DNA of 64,000 bases, from the NCBI GenBank assembly GCA_016716265.1, contig JADJWQ010000006.1:1577501-1641500 (forward strand). The letters run 5' to 3'. The notes beneath the pieces were generated by a model that had not been told where the DNA came from, made no database searches, and was given only the letters and a program-made list of their open reading frames with translations. Made by a program: the position numbers and the translations under genes. The stretch comes from Planctomycetota bacterium (GTDB taxonomy: Bacteria; Planctomycetota; UBA1135; UBA2386). This document shows, one piece after another, positions 17,611 through 26,422 of this stretch. Within the stretch, counting starts at the first letter, position 1. Every line of letters starts with the position of its first letter.

Positions 17611-18663
17611 TCACGAGTCGCCGATGCCGAAGCGCAGGCCGTTGGTCAGCACCGCGCGGCGACCGTCGAACATCAGCGCCTGCGAGTGGACGATCGTCCC
17701 GACCAGCTCGCTGCGCGCGGGGATCGGCAGGTCGATCGCGGCCGGGTGACCGGGGCCACCCCACACGACCGTGACCGGCACCACGACCGGCGGCGGGCTC
17801 TCGAGCAGCAGCAACTCGCCGCGTTCCGCCGCGGTGCGACCGAAGCCCGGCAGGACCCGGCCGCAGGGCACGAGCTGGTTGGGGCGGTGTGCGAGCAGCA
17901 GCGCGCACACCGTCAGGCCCGGCCGCAGATCGGTCTGCGCCTGCGGGTCGTCGATCCACACGCCGAACGTCGCACCGACGACGGGACGCTCGTTCTGCCG
18001 GAGCACCGGCGCCGACAGCCCGAACGCGTTCGACAGCGAGGTCGGGAACACGTGCATGCGATCGATCTGGAAGCCGGTCGAGCGACCGGACACCTCGATC
18101 GTGTTGATGCCGGCGACCAGATCGAAGTCGGCGTAGCCGTGGCCCGGATCGAGCCGGCTGTGCCAGTTCCAGACGCGGACGTTGCTGCCGTCGTTCGAGT
18201 ACAGCTTCCACCACGTCCCGCCGTTGACGCGGATCCAGCAGTCGTTCTCGAGTGACGGATCACCGTTCTCGTGGCGATTGTGCAGCGCGATGCGGAAGCG
18301 TCCGGCCGCGGCGTTGTCGAGCCGGTAGGTCAGCACGCCGCTGCCGGGCGACGAGTACAGGTTCGGACCCGCCCAGCGCAGGTAGCCGAAGCCGGTGAAG
18401 CCGGCGCGCGCGGTCTCGAGCGACCAGCCGCTCGCGATGCGCGCCATCTCCATGTCGACGGCGAACAGGCCATTGCCGTCCGCGCGCACCAGCACCGGAT
18501 CGGCGAGCTGTGGACGCAGGCTGTCGGCCGGCGGCCGACCCTCGCATCCGGTCAGCGCCTGCGACCAGGCGCGCGTGCCCGACTGGGCAGGGAGCGGGGC
18601 CACGGCGAGCGCGGCGATGCAGAGCAACGGCGGAAGAAGACGGGGCAGGGTGGTGGCGTTCAT
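17611..18663 (-). CDS. Secreted protein of unknown function with shared C-terminal module
   Basis: 350 residues with a clear signal peptide (MNATTLPRLLPPLLCIAALA, cleavage near PAQS). The middle (about 70-215) reads like a carbohydrate-binding or jelly-roll domain: FTGFGYLRWAGPNLYSSPG, FRIALHNRHENGDPSLENDC, TWWKLYSNDGSN and TIEVSGRSTGFQIDRMHVF, as in glycan-binding modules beside glycosidases. The final 120 residues match the shared tail, ending LPIPARSELVGTIVHSQA ... LTNGLRFGIGDS. The start is decided by an excellent Shine-Dalgarno sequence, AAGGAGGAG, seven bases before the ATG at 18663. It converges with the FG-GAP gene, with 18 bp between the two. Confidence 0.8.
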   Translation of the reverse strand: MNATTLPRLLPPLLCIAALAVAPLPAQSGTRAWSQALTGCEGRPPADSLRPQLADPVLVRADGNGLFAVDMEMARIASGWSLETARAGFTGFGYLRWAGPNLYSSPGSGVLTYRLDNAAAGRFRIALHNRHENGDPSLENDCWIRVNGGTWWKLYSNDGSNVRVWNWHSRLDPGHGYADFDLVAGINTIEVSGRSTGFQIDRMHVFPTSLSNAFGLSAPVLRQNERPVVGATFGVWIDDPQAQTDLRPGLTVCALLLAHRPNQLVPCGRVLPGFGRTAAERGELLLLESPPPVVVPVTVVWGGPGHPAAIDLPIPARSELVGTIVHSQALMFDGRRAVLTNGLRFGIGDS

Positions 18664-18749
18664 CAGAGCACTCCTCCTTGGGCTCACCCGTGCCGTCGGC
18701 ACCTCGGTGTCGCGATTCTGAGCGACGATCACCGCGCCATCCCGGATCG

Positions 18750-19213
18750 GGAATCGTCTGTCGATTCCCGCCGCAGGACGGTCGGAACCGGAGCGGATCC
18801 GTGTACTCGCGCAGCGGGAGCGTGGCGAAGTCGAACGTCACGTAGACGGCAGGCACCCCGGTGAGCAGGGCCGGCGGGAGCGCCGCGGACCGAACGCTGC
18901 CCTGCGGGTCGATCGGGCAGGCGTTGCCGCTCCCGCAGGAACCGTTGTCGATCCCGGATCGGAGCTGATGCTTGCGCGGATCCTGGTTGTCGAGCCACTG
19001 GTGGGGTGACCCACCACCCGCGGGACCCGGGGTCACGTTGGCCGACACCCAGCTCTGGCCCTGGTCGCCCGACGCGAACCCGAACAGGCCCGGCGTCGCT
19101 CCCGCCAGCCGGGTCGCGACGAACACGCCGCGGCCGTCGACCGAGCGGCAGGAGACGAGCGTCGGTTCGACCTGCGCCTGCGCGACGAGGTCGGCGTGGA
19201 AGAACGAGACGGA
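18750..19213 (-). pseudogene. Probable remnant of a secreted BNR-repeat protein
   Basis: In one minus-strand frame this stretch has strong coding character (nearly all third positions G or C, balanced amino acids). It reads SVSFFHADLVAQAQVEPTLV, then VFVATRLAGATPGLFGFASG, then SGDQGQSWVSANVTPGP. The motif S-G-D-Q-G-Q-S-W fits the BNR/Asp-box consensus of sialidase-type propellers. Further on, VYVTFDFATLPLREYTDP also looks protein-like. There is no start codon with a signal peptide at the upstream end and no in-frame stop at the natural end, where the frame runs into the neighbouring gene in the wrong phase. I therefore read it as a gene fragment left by deletion or frameshift. Confidence 0.35.
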
Positions 19214-19301
19214 GCATCGGCTCGTGGTGAGCCGGCTCCCGGTGGCCGTCGGACGGCAGCCGAGCCGTCGGAGTTCGCTCGATGTAGGGCGCAGCGGCCT
19301 C

Positions 19302-19356
19302 GACCGTACGTTGACCGTGCGTTCACCGTTCGTTGACCGCGGGTTGACCGCAGCGG
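19302..19356. promoter_or_regulatory. Five 11-bp direct repeats upstream of the sigma-factor gene
   Basis: Five successive 11-bp units follow the pattern GACCGNNCGTT: GACCGTACGTT (19302-19312), GACCGTGCGTT (19313-19323), CACCGTTCGTT (19324-19334), GACCGCGGGTT (19335-19345) and GACCGCAGCGG (19346-19356). They recur once per DNA helical turn, so the elements lie on one face of the helix. They end 100 bp before the ATG of the sigma-factor fusion. Direct repeats with 10-11 bp spacing are typical operators of OmpR/PhoB-type response regulators; the bound protein is unknown. Confidence 0.5.
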
Positions 19357-19456
19357 CGATCGCGGGCAAGGGAATCCCCCGGGCAGCCCGGCCGGTGAAT
19401 TTTCTGGCGCCGCCTGTCGCACCGCAGCGACCTCGCGACGACACCCGGTGTCGACG

Positions 19457-22400
19457 ATGGTGCAGACCCTCGAGCAGACCTTCGCACGCTACCGCACGAC
19501 CGGCTCGCCGGACGCCCTCGCGGACGTGTACGACCAGGTGGCGCCGGCACTGCTGCGCGTCGCGATGCACCTCGCGGTCGATGCCGCCGCCGCCGAGGAT
19601 CTCGTGCAGGCGACTTTCCTGACCGCGATCGAGAAGGCCTCGGACTACGACGCATCGCGGCCGCTGCGCCCGTGGCTGGTCGGCATCCTGCACAACCACG
19701 CACGCAACCAGCGCCGGCGGCGGCGCGGCATCGATGCCCGCACCGACGCGACGCCGCCCACCGAGCTCCAAGGGCCCCCGGACGAGCCGTTCACGGCACT
19801 GCAGACCGCCGAGTTCGACGCCGCGATCGACGAGGCGATCGACGCGCTCCCGGAGGCCTACCGCCCGGTGCTCGTGCTGCGCCTGAAGCACGGCATGGGT
19901 GCGGCCGACATCGCACACGCGCTGGGCCGCCCGGCCGGGACCGTCCGCACCCAGCTCGTGCGTGGCCTCGAGCGGCTGCGCAAGTCGCTGCCGCCCGCGA
20001 TCGCCGGTGCGCTCGCGCTGTTCGCGGTGCCGACCCGCGGGCTCGCCGCCATCAAGGCCGAGGTGCTCGGCCACGCCGCATTGCATCACGCCGCGACCGC
20101 CGCCACCGTCGGTGCTGGCCTCGCCGCAGGGACCATCCTCATGAAGAAGCTGTTCGTCACGATCGGTGCGCTGCTCGCGGTGGCGCTGGGCTACGCGCTG
20201 TGGCCGACGGGAACGCCGCAGGATCCGTCGACGACCGCCGCCGGCGCCGGCGGCGCGACCCGCACCGCGGCGATCGGCGACTCCGCATCGCGCACCGCGG
20301 ACATCGACACCGGCACGCGGCGGGAGCCGGTGCCGGGCGGCCAGGACCCGCGCGTCACCTGGACCCTCGTCGGCCGCGTCGAGCCGGAGCCGGGGGTGCC
20401 GATCGCCGGCGCGGTGTTGCGGATCCATCCCGGCACGCCCGCCGATCGACCGGCGAGCTTCGAGACGCTGATGGAGCTCGGCGCGTCGTCGCCCGACGCG
20501 CGCGAGGCGTTCCTGCTGCGGACCGACGGCGCCCCGCTCGCGACCGCCGAGCTCGATCACGACGGCTACTTCCGAGTCGAGGGCCTCAACGAGCGGCACC
20601 TGCGCCTGACGCTCGACCACCGCTTCTACGGACTCGCCCAGACGACTCCGGTCCACGCCGACGCGGATGTCGAGCGCGTCGACGTCGGCGGGCTGCAGAG
20701 CTACTGCGGCGGCCACGTGATCGGCCGCGTGCTCGGCAGCGAGACGCTGGAGCCCAACGCTCGCGTCATGCTGTCGGGCGACCCGGACCCGATGGCGGTG
20801 CTCCGCGACCCCGGCGAGTTCCTCGCGCACTCGCTGCGCGGCGGCGGCGCCGAGACGCGCGTCGACGACCGCGGCCGCTTCGAGTTCCGCGCCGTCACGC
20901 CAGCACCCCGCGTCAGCGTCGAGCTGCGCTCGAAGACCCAGACCGGCCGCGTGCCGGCACTGCCGCTCGGCGCCGGCGAGACGCGCGAGGTGCTGATCGT
21001 CCCCGAGCCGACCGGAGCGCTGCTCGTGAAGGTGGTCGACCCGACTGGCGAGGCACTCGGCGACGCACGGATCCGCAGCATCCCCGACGATGTCGAAGGC
21101 CAGTTCCGCATCGCGCGGTCGACGCACTACGCCGATACCGCCTCCGACGGCACGGCGCGGATCGAGGGGATGCGTGCGGGCTCGTACCGCGTGACCGTCG
21201 ACCGCGCCGACTTCACCGGCCAGCGCCTGCCGTGCACGATCGCCCCCGGCGTCGAGGCGGCGCTCGTGTTCCGGCTCGAGCGCGGGCCGACCGTCGTCGG
21301 CCGGGTCGTCACCTCGACGGGCGAGCCGATCGAGGGCGCCGGTGTCGCGCTGGTTCCGCGCATCGACATCCCATTGGTCGGCGACGTCAGCGACTTCACC
21401 GGCAGCCGCGTGTGGAGCGAGCTCGCCGGCGACTCACCGGTGCGCACCGACGCCGAAGGTCGCTTCGCGATCGGTGGCGCCGGGGACGACCGGTCGTGGT
21501 CCGTCGCGGCGGCGAAGGAGGGCTTCGTCTGCAGCGCGCTCGCCGAGGCGCGCACCGACGGCACGCCGGTCGACGTCGTGCTGGCACGCCCGGGCGGGGT
21601 CGCCGGCCGGGTGGTCGACGCCGGCGGACCGGTCACCGAGTTCAGCGTGCGCGCGATGCGGCGCACGCTCGTCGTGATCGACACGCCGATCGCCGTGCAG
21701 CACGCATCCGCGCGCACCGACGGCCGCTTCGAGCTGAGCGGCATCGAGCCCGGCCGCTTCTCGCTGCGCGTCGAGTCCCGCGGGCGCGGCGCGGTCGACC
21801 AGGACATCGAGATCGTCGAGGGCACGACCATCGAGCTCGGCGACCTCGCACTCGAGGCGCCGGCCAGCGTCCGCGGCAGGGTCGTCGACGCCGGCGGCGC
21901 GCCGGTGGCCGGTGCCAGCGTGAGGCGCTCGCGCGGCGGGTTCGCCGACAATCCGGTGCTGGCCACGTTCTTCCGCGTCGCGACGGCGCAGACCGATGCG
22001 GAGGGCCGCTTCGAGCTGCGCGATCTGGAGCCGGGCCTCGTCATGCTGCGCGCCGAGGCCGACGGCCACGCGCCCGGCGCGAGCGCTCGCGTCCGTGTCG
22101 CCGCCGGCGAGGCGGTGGACGACGTCGTCATCGAGCTCGGCATCGGCGGCGCGATCGAGGGCCAGCTGGTGCTCCCGCCGGGAGTCGACCCGCGGAGCTG
22201 GCACATCATCTGCAATCTGGAGCCGCAGACCGACACGCGCTCCACCGCGCCGAGGCCGGACGGCCGCTTCCGCATCGAGCACCTGACGCCCGGCCGCTAC
22301 CAGGTGCAGGCGCTCGACCTGAACGGCTTCGCGAAGATGGAGAGCTCGGTGGTGCGCGACACCTCGCCCGGCGGGATCCCCGACATCGCGTCGCTGATCC

Positions 22401-23572
22401 GCGAAGCACAGGAGCTGACCGTGGTCGAACGCGCACAGGTCAGCGAGGGCGAGACGACGACCGTCGAGCTCGATGCGACCGATCTGGAGCTCGCGGGCGT
22501 CCGGCTCGTCGTCGACGTCCAACGAGCAGGCGGCGTGGCGGACAAGGCATTCGTCGAGGTCGTCAATCGCACGCTTGCGGGCGACGAGCGGCTTCGCCTG
22601 CATTTCCTGACCGGCGACCGCATCGACGTCGCCGGGCTCGAGCCGGGCGTCGCCCGCCTGCAATTGCGCGGCGGCATGACGATGACGCCGATCGGTGAAC
22701 CGCTCGAGGTCGACCTGCCCGCCGGCCGACAGACGGTCACGGCGACCTGGCGCCTGCCGGCTGGGCGCCTGGCGGGGCGCGTCATCGACCCGGCGTCGAA
22801 CGAGCCGATCATCGGCGCGGCCGTGCGACTGCTGCCTGCGGACGCGGCGAGCGGGGCGCGCGAGCAGGATCCCGGCTTCGCGCTGTCCGACCGCGAGGGA
22901 CGCTTCTCGTTCGTCGGCCTCGCCGAGGGCACCTACACGCTGGTCGCCGAGGACCAGCTGTTCGGCGGCGGCGAGAGCACCGCGCGCCTCGATGGTCTGC
23001 GGATCGGCGACGGCGAGGTGCGCGACGACCTCGTGCTCCGTGCCCAGCCCGGTGCCGGCCTCGAGATCCTGGTGACGGCCGCCGACGGCAGTCCGGCGGC
23101 GCGCGCGCGCGTCGTCGTCGTCGATGCGGACGGCAATCCCGCCGCCTTGCTGCCCATCGCGCTCGCCGGTAGCGACGGCCGCGCGTTCCTCGCGGGTCTC
23201 CCCGAGGGCTCGTTCCGCGCCATCGCATGGACCGACACGCTGGCCCCCGGCATCTCGCGCCTCGAGCGCGTGCGCGCCGACCAGCGGACGACGTTGACGG
23301 TCGCCCTCGACGCGGGCACCGAGGTCGAAGCGCGCGTGCTCGACGCCGACGGCAATCCACTGCTCGGCGCGACCGTGTCGCTGCGCTGGGCGGCGGGCCC
23401 GTGGATCCCCGCCGCGCTGCTCGGCCGCGCCCAGAACGCCGACGGCACGATCGCCTTCGGCGCGCTGCCCGCGGGCCGCGTCGAGTTCGCGGTCCGCCAC
23501 CCGCGGCTCGGCTACACCGTCACGCGGGACGTGCCGGCGGCGCGCCGCGCGAGCTTCGCACTACAGCCGTGA
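19457..23572 (+). CDS. Membrane-tethered ECF sigma factor fused to a carboxypeptidase-regulatory ectodomain
   Basis: 1371 residues in one uninterrupted frame. Residues 1-170 are an ECF sigma-70 factor: sigma-2 with AAAAEDLVQATFLTAIEKA and LRPWLVGILHNHARNQRRR, sigma-4 with LPEAYRPVLVLRLKHGMG and the helix-turn-helix DIAHALGRPAGTVRTQL. Hydrophobic segments follow at about 178-193 and 212-227, and a membrane helix at 231-249 (KKLFVTIGALLAVALGYALW). The remaining roughly 1100 residues contain about nine beta-sandwich repeats of the CarboxypepD_reg type, each with a G-x-V-x(2)-P/A-G-x-P-x-x-G-A strand pair and an F-x-I/L-x-G-L-x-P-G turn. The sigma part should act in the cytoplasm while the repeats lie outside. 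GTG at 19448 is an alternative start. Confidence 0.9.
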   Translation: MVQTLEQTFARYRTTGSPDALADVYDQVAPALLRVAMHLAVDAAAAEDLVQATFLTAIEKASDYDASRPLRPWLVGILHNHARNQRRRRRGIDARTDATPPTELQGPPDEPFTALQTAEFDAAIDEAIDALPEAYRPVLVLRLKHGMGAADIAHALGRPAGTVRTQLVRGLERLRKSLPPAIAGALALFAVPTRGLAAIKAEVLGHAALHHAATAATVGAGLAAGTILMKKLFVTIGALLAVALGYALWPTGTPQDPSTTAAGAGGATRTAAIGDSASRTADIDTGTRREPVPGGQDPRVTWTLVGRVEPEPGVPIAGAVLRIHPGTPADRPASFETLMELGASSPDAREAFLLRTDGAPLATAELDHDGYFRVEGLNERHLRLTLDHRFYGLAQTTPVHADADVERVDVGGLQSYCGGHVIGRVLGSETLEPNARVMLSGDPDPMAVLRDPGEFLAHSLRGGGAETRVDDRGRFEFRAVTPAPRVSVELRSKTQTGRVPALPLGAGETREVLIVPEPTGALLVKVVDPTGEALGDARIRSIPDDVEGQFRIARSTHYADTASDGTARIEGMRAGSYRVTVDRADFTGQRLPCTIAPGVEAALVFRLERGPTVVGRVVTSTGEPIEGAGVALVPRIDIPLVGDVSDFTGSRVWSELAGDSPVRTDAEGRFAIGGAGDDRSWSVAAAKEGFVCSALAEARTDGTPVDVVLARPGGVAGRVVDAGGPVTEFSVRAMRRTLVVIDTPIAVQHASARTDGRFELSGIEPGRFSLRVESRGRGAVDQDIEIVEGTTIELGDLALEAPASVRGRVVDAGGAPVAGASVRRSRGGFADNPVLATFFRVATAQTDAEGRFELRDLEPGLVMLRAEADGHAPGASARVRVAAGEAVDDVVIELGIGGAIEGQLVLPPGVDPRSWHIICNLEPQTDTRSTAPRPDGRFRIEHLTPGRYQVQALDLNGFAKMESSVVRDTSPGGIPDIASLIREAQELTVVERAQVSEGETTTVELDATDLELAGVRLVVDVQRAGGVADKAFVEVVNRTLAGDERLRLHFLTGDRIDVAGLEPGVARLQLRGGMTMTPIGEPLEVDLPAGRQTVTATWRLPAGRLAGRVIDPASNEPIIGAAVRLLPADAASGAREQDPGFALSDREGRFSFVGLAEGTYTLVAEDQLFGGGESTARLDGLRIGDGEVRDDLVLRAQPGAGLEILVTAADGSPAARARVVVVDADGNPAALLPIALAGSDGRAFLAGLPEGSFRAIAWTDTLAPGISRLERVRADQRTTLTVALDAGTEVEARVLDADGNPLLGATVSLRWAAGPWIPAALLGRAQNADGTIAFGALPAGRVEFAVRHPRLGYTVTRDVPAARRASFALQP

Positions 23573-23632
23573 CAGGCGGGGCGGGGCGGTGTCGACCGAT
23601 CCCGTTCGGGCTCGGCACGCCGCCGCACTCGC

Positions 23633-24427
23633 TCACAGCGTACCGAGCGTCCAGTCGACGCCGTTCGACGTCGCGACGCCGAGCGCGTTGTAGCCGAGGT
23701 TCAGGACCGCGGCCTGATGGCTCAGCACGATGCCGGCGAAGGCCGGCGTGTTCGGCAACGGGATGGCGATCGTCGCGGTCGCTCCCGACACCGGGAAGCC
23801 GACGCTCGCGTCCAGCGACGCGTAGATCGAGCAGCCCGGAGCGCCGAGGGGCGCCAGGCTGATCGGGGTCGGGATCCGGACGCCGAAGTTGCACGCCCCG
23901 GCGATCGAGCCAGCACGGATCGCGCGGACCTGCGAGGTCGGCGTCGTGCCGAGCACCGGTCGATCGACGACCGCGAGCGTCAGGCCCGGGCAGCCGACGC
24001 CGGTGGTGATCAGTCGCGGCGTGAGGTTCGACAGGTCGATGCCACCCGGGTCGGTCGCGCCACCGCCGGTGCTGAAGCCGACCAGCGCGTCGAGCAGGCC
24101 GACGCTGCCGTACTTCACCTCGATGTTGCCGCTGCGATGGAGCGAGACCTGCACGTCGTTCGATGTCGTGCCACCGAACTCCGGCACGCCGGTGAACGTG
24201 ATATGGAAGACGCCGTTGGCATCCACCTCGGCATCGACCGTGCCGCCGGCGCCCGGGTTCAGGTCGTCCCACAGGAAGGCGAGACGCGTCGTGTCGGACA
24301 GGAGCTCCGCGACCGACTCGGTGTAGTCGGTCAGGGTCGTAGCCGCGAAGGCCAGGAAGCCGTTCGAGCACAGCCATACGCGGTCGGTGTCGCAGCGCGA
24401 CGAGGGCATCGAGAAGGGCAGCGGCAC
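23633..24427 (-). CDS. C-terminal part of a frameshifted secreted protein (shared C-terminal module)
   Basis: 264 residues can be read from a Met at 24427, but that Met is internal. The same frame continues upstream to about 24497 with GASAIVTPTGVGRLTLGDD, and there it meets the preceding gene in a different phase. The restored product would read ALIPGASAIV across the junction if one G/C were added near 24495. Contents: FLAFAATTLTDYTESVAELL, AFLWDDLNPGAGGTVDAEVD and FTGVPEFGGTTSNDVQVSLH, then the shared tail ending IPLPNTPAFAGIVLSHQA ... SNGVDWTLGTL. By the pattern it is part of a secreted surface protein. Either the gene is broken or the assembly has a one-base error. Confidence 0.75.
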   Translation of the reverse strand: MPLPFSMPSSRCDTDRVWLCSNGFLAFAATTLTDYTESVAELLSDTTRLAFLWDDLNPGAGGTVDAEVDANGVFHITFTGVPEFGGTTSNDVQVSLHRSGNIEVKYGSVGLLDALVGFSTGGGATDPGGIDLSNLTPRLITTGVGCPGLTLAVVDRPVLGTTPTSQVRAIRAGSIAGACNFGVRIPTPISLAPLGAPGCSIYASLDASVGFPVSGATATIAIPLPNTPAFAGIVLSHQAAVLNLGYNALGVATSNGVDWTLGTL

Positions 24428-24453
24428 CGCGATCGTCTGGTCGTCACCGAGCG

Positions 24454-25212
24454 TCAGCCGGCCGACGCCGGTCGGCGTGACGATCGCGCTGGCGCCGGGA
24501 TCAGCGCATAGCTACTGCCGGTCCAGTTCATCGTGAAGCCCCGGTTCGACAGGTCGAACGTGCTCGTCGTGCCGTCGAACAGCTCGTAGAACGAGCCGTC
24601 GCCGATCGACGAGGAACCACAGCCGGTGCCGAACGGCGCCGCTCCGGCGAAGTTCCGCACGTTGCCGACGCCGTAGTAGAGCCTCAGGTTGCAGACCCGC
24701 GGATCGAACAGCGTCCCCGAGAACAGGCCCGCGGTCGCCGAGCCGAGCGCCAACGCGATGTTGGCATCGCTGTAGCTCTGGTTCGTGCCGCTGCCGTTCG
24801 TGTAGAGCGGCGCCACGCCACGGTAGTGGATCGCGACCGCGTAGCTGCCCTGGGCGAGGAACAGCGGTGCCGACAGGATCGCGTTGGTGGGCAGTCCGGT
24901 GCCCGCGCCGGTGAACGACAGGCTGCTGACCGTCGGCGAGGCGGGCCAGGCCGCCGGGTTGACCTGGTTGCCGACGTAGGTGCCGTTCGGCTGCACGTAG
25001 ATGTCGAGCGTGCCGGCGGTCGTGGTCGACGTGTTGATGTCGAGCCACGGAATCGTGACGCCGGCGGGGTTGGTGACGGTCAGGTCGAACTGGTTCGTCC
25101 ACTCCGCGGCACCACCGTTGTTGTTGGCGAACGTCGTGGTCAGCGTCTGGAGCTGTGCGGTCGCGAACGAGGCGAGGACCGCGATCGATGCGAAAGTGAG
25201 GCTTGGGCGCAT
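24454..25212 (-). CDS. N-terminal part of the same frameshifted secreted protein
   Basis: 252 residues from the ATG at 25212, beginning with a signal peptide (MRPSLTFASIAVLASFATAQ). The mature part is Thr/Asn/Gly-rich and strand-forming, with NNNGGAAEWTNQFDLTVTNP, TTAGTLDIYVQPNGTYVGN, FLAQGSYAVAIHYRGVAPLY and CNLRLYYGVGNVRNFAGAAP. It ends in GFTMNWTGSSYALIPAPARS, where the last dozen residues are out of phase with the downstream continuation. Together with 23633-24497 it would make one protein of about 525 residues. The family is one of many unknown exported beta-rich proteins in this genome. Confidence 0.75.
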   Translation of the reverse strand: MRPSLTFASIAVLASFATAQLQTLTTTFANNNGGAAEWTNQFDLTVTNPAGVTIPWLDINTSTTTAGTLDIYVQPNGTYVGNQVNPAAWPASPTVSSLSFTGAGTGLPTNAILSAPLFLAQGSYAVAIHYRGVAPLYTNGSGTNQSYSDANIALALGSATAGLFSGTLFDPRVCNLRLYYGVGNVRNFAGAAPFGTGCGSSSIGDGSFYELFDGTTSTFDLSNRGFTMNWTGSSYALIPAPARSSRRPASAG

Positions 25213-25468
25213 GCTGAAATCCGGAACGGTGAGGATCGCGCCGGCAGGCCCGGGAGAGAGGCGGCCGCGAAGGCCTGCGACCGCCCGAACGCATGCCGGC
25301 GGCCGCCGATCCCGACGACGGGATCGCGGGGCACCCGTTCGACGCTGCGGTCCCGACGCGCGGTTCCGTGCCGGGCGGAACGCCCGGTCGAGGTGACCGC
25401 ACAGGTGTGGTCCCGGCTGCCACCTTCCAGAATGATGCGCTGCCCGCGCCGCAGGGTGCGCGCCGACC

Positions 25469-26359
25469 GTGGACCCCACGCCCTACAGCTTCGTGAAGAT
25501 CGCCGTCGCCGGCCGGCTGGTCCTCGCCGTCTGCGGCATCGCGGTCGGATTCCTGCTGTCCAAGACCGGGCTCGCGGCGTTCGGCATGGTGCTGGCCACG
25601 CTGTCGTTCTTCCATGCGGCCGGCAGCGTCGCGCGCCTCGGCCGGGTCTTCACGGCCGAGCGGGACTGGCGCACCACGGTCGGTGACCGGCTGGCAGGTG
25701 CGGCGCGGTCGAGCGAGCTACCGCGACAGATCTTCCTGCTGCTGTTCACGGTCGCGGAGGCGGACGGGCGCGCCGGCCAGCTCGAGCGCAACATCGTGCA
25801 GCAGTTCGTGCTCGAGCGGTTTCCCGATCCGCTGCTCGCATTGCAGCTCGCACGCTGGGACGCCCGGCCGCTCGGCACCGACGAACTCGGCACGCTGGCG
25901 CGCGGGCTCCGCGCGCGGCTGTCGCGCACCGAGTGCGAGACCCTGTTCTATTGGTGCTGCCTGGTCGCGCTCGTCGACCAGCGCTTCCGCCAGAGCGAGC
26001 ACGACGTGCTGCAGGTGATCGCCCGCCAGCTCGGCATCGACCCCGCCTACGCACGCGTGATGTTCCTCAACGCCAAGGAACGCGTGCTCCGCGCGCGCGC
26101 GTGGCGCGAGGCGGCCGGTGCAGACGGTCAGCGGGACGTACGGCCGACCGACGAGTCGCCCGCGGTGCGCCGCCGGCGAGCGCTCGCGACGCTCGGCCTC
26201 GACGAGTCCGCGACCCCCGACGAGATCCGCCGCCGCCACCGCGCCCTCGCGAAGAAGCACCACCCCGACGCCCACAGCCACCTCGGCCCGGTCGCCCAGC
26301 AGGAAGCAACCGAACGCTTCCGCGCCATCCAAGCCGCCTACGAAGAGCTCCGCCCCTAG
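25469..26359 (+). CDS. Membrane-anchored TerB-DnaJ co-chaperone (DjlA-like)
   Basis: 296 residues from a GTG start. Two closely spaced hydrophobic segments (about 8-27 and 29-52) anchor the protein. A TerB-like helical domain spans about 75-205 (LLLFTVAEADGRAGQLERNI, CCLVALVDQRFRQSEHDVLQ). The C-terminus (about 235-296) is a J domain with ALATLGLDESATPDEIRRRH and the HPD motif in KKHHPDAHSH, needed to stimulate DnaK ATPase. The order membrane segment, TerB, J domain is that of E. coli DjlA. The J domain should face the cytoplasm. No chaperone gene is nearby. Confidence 0.88.
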   Translation: MDPTPYSFVKIAVAGRLVLAVCGIAVGFLLSKTGLAAFGMVLATLSFFHAAGSVARLGRVFTAERDWRTTVGDRLAGAARSSELPRQIFLLLFTVAEADGRAGQLERNIVQQFVLERFPDPLLALQLARWDARPLGTDELGTLARGLRARLSRTECETLFYWCCLVALVDQRFRQSEHDVLQVIARQLGIDPAYARVMFLNAKERVLRARAWREAAGADGQRDVRPTDESPAVRRRRALATLGLDESATPDEIRRRHRALAKKHHPDAHSHLGPVAQQEATERFRAIQAAYEELRP

Positions 26360-26422
26360 GCTTCCGATCGGTACCGCGTACGGTTTTTACATCAGGCGTG
26401 GAGCGCCCACGACCACCCGGGC

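Noticed and set aside
21434..23500. Minus-strand open frame of 688 codons within the sigma-factor fusion
   Set aside because: It is the reverse complement of the CarboxypepD_reg repeats; composition and periodicity fit a shadow frame.
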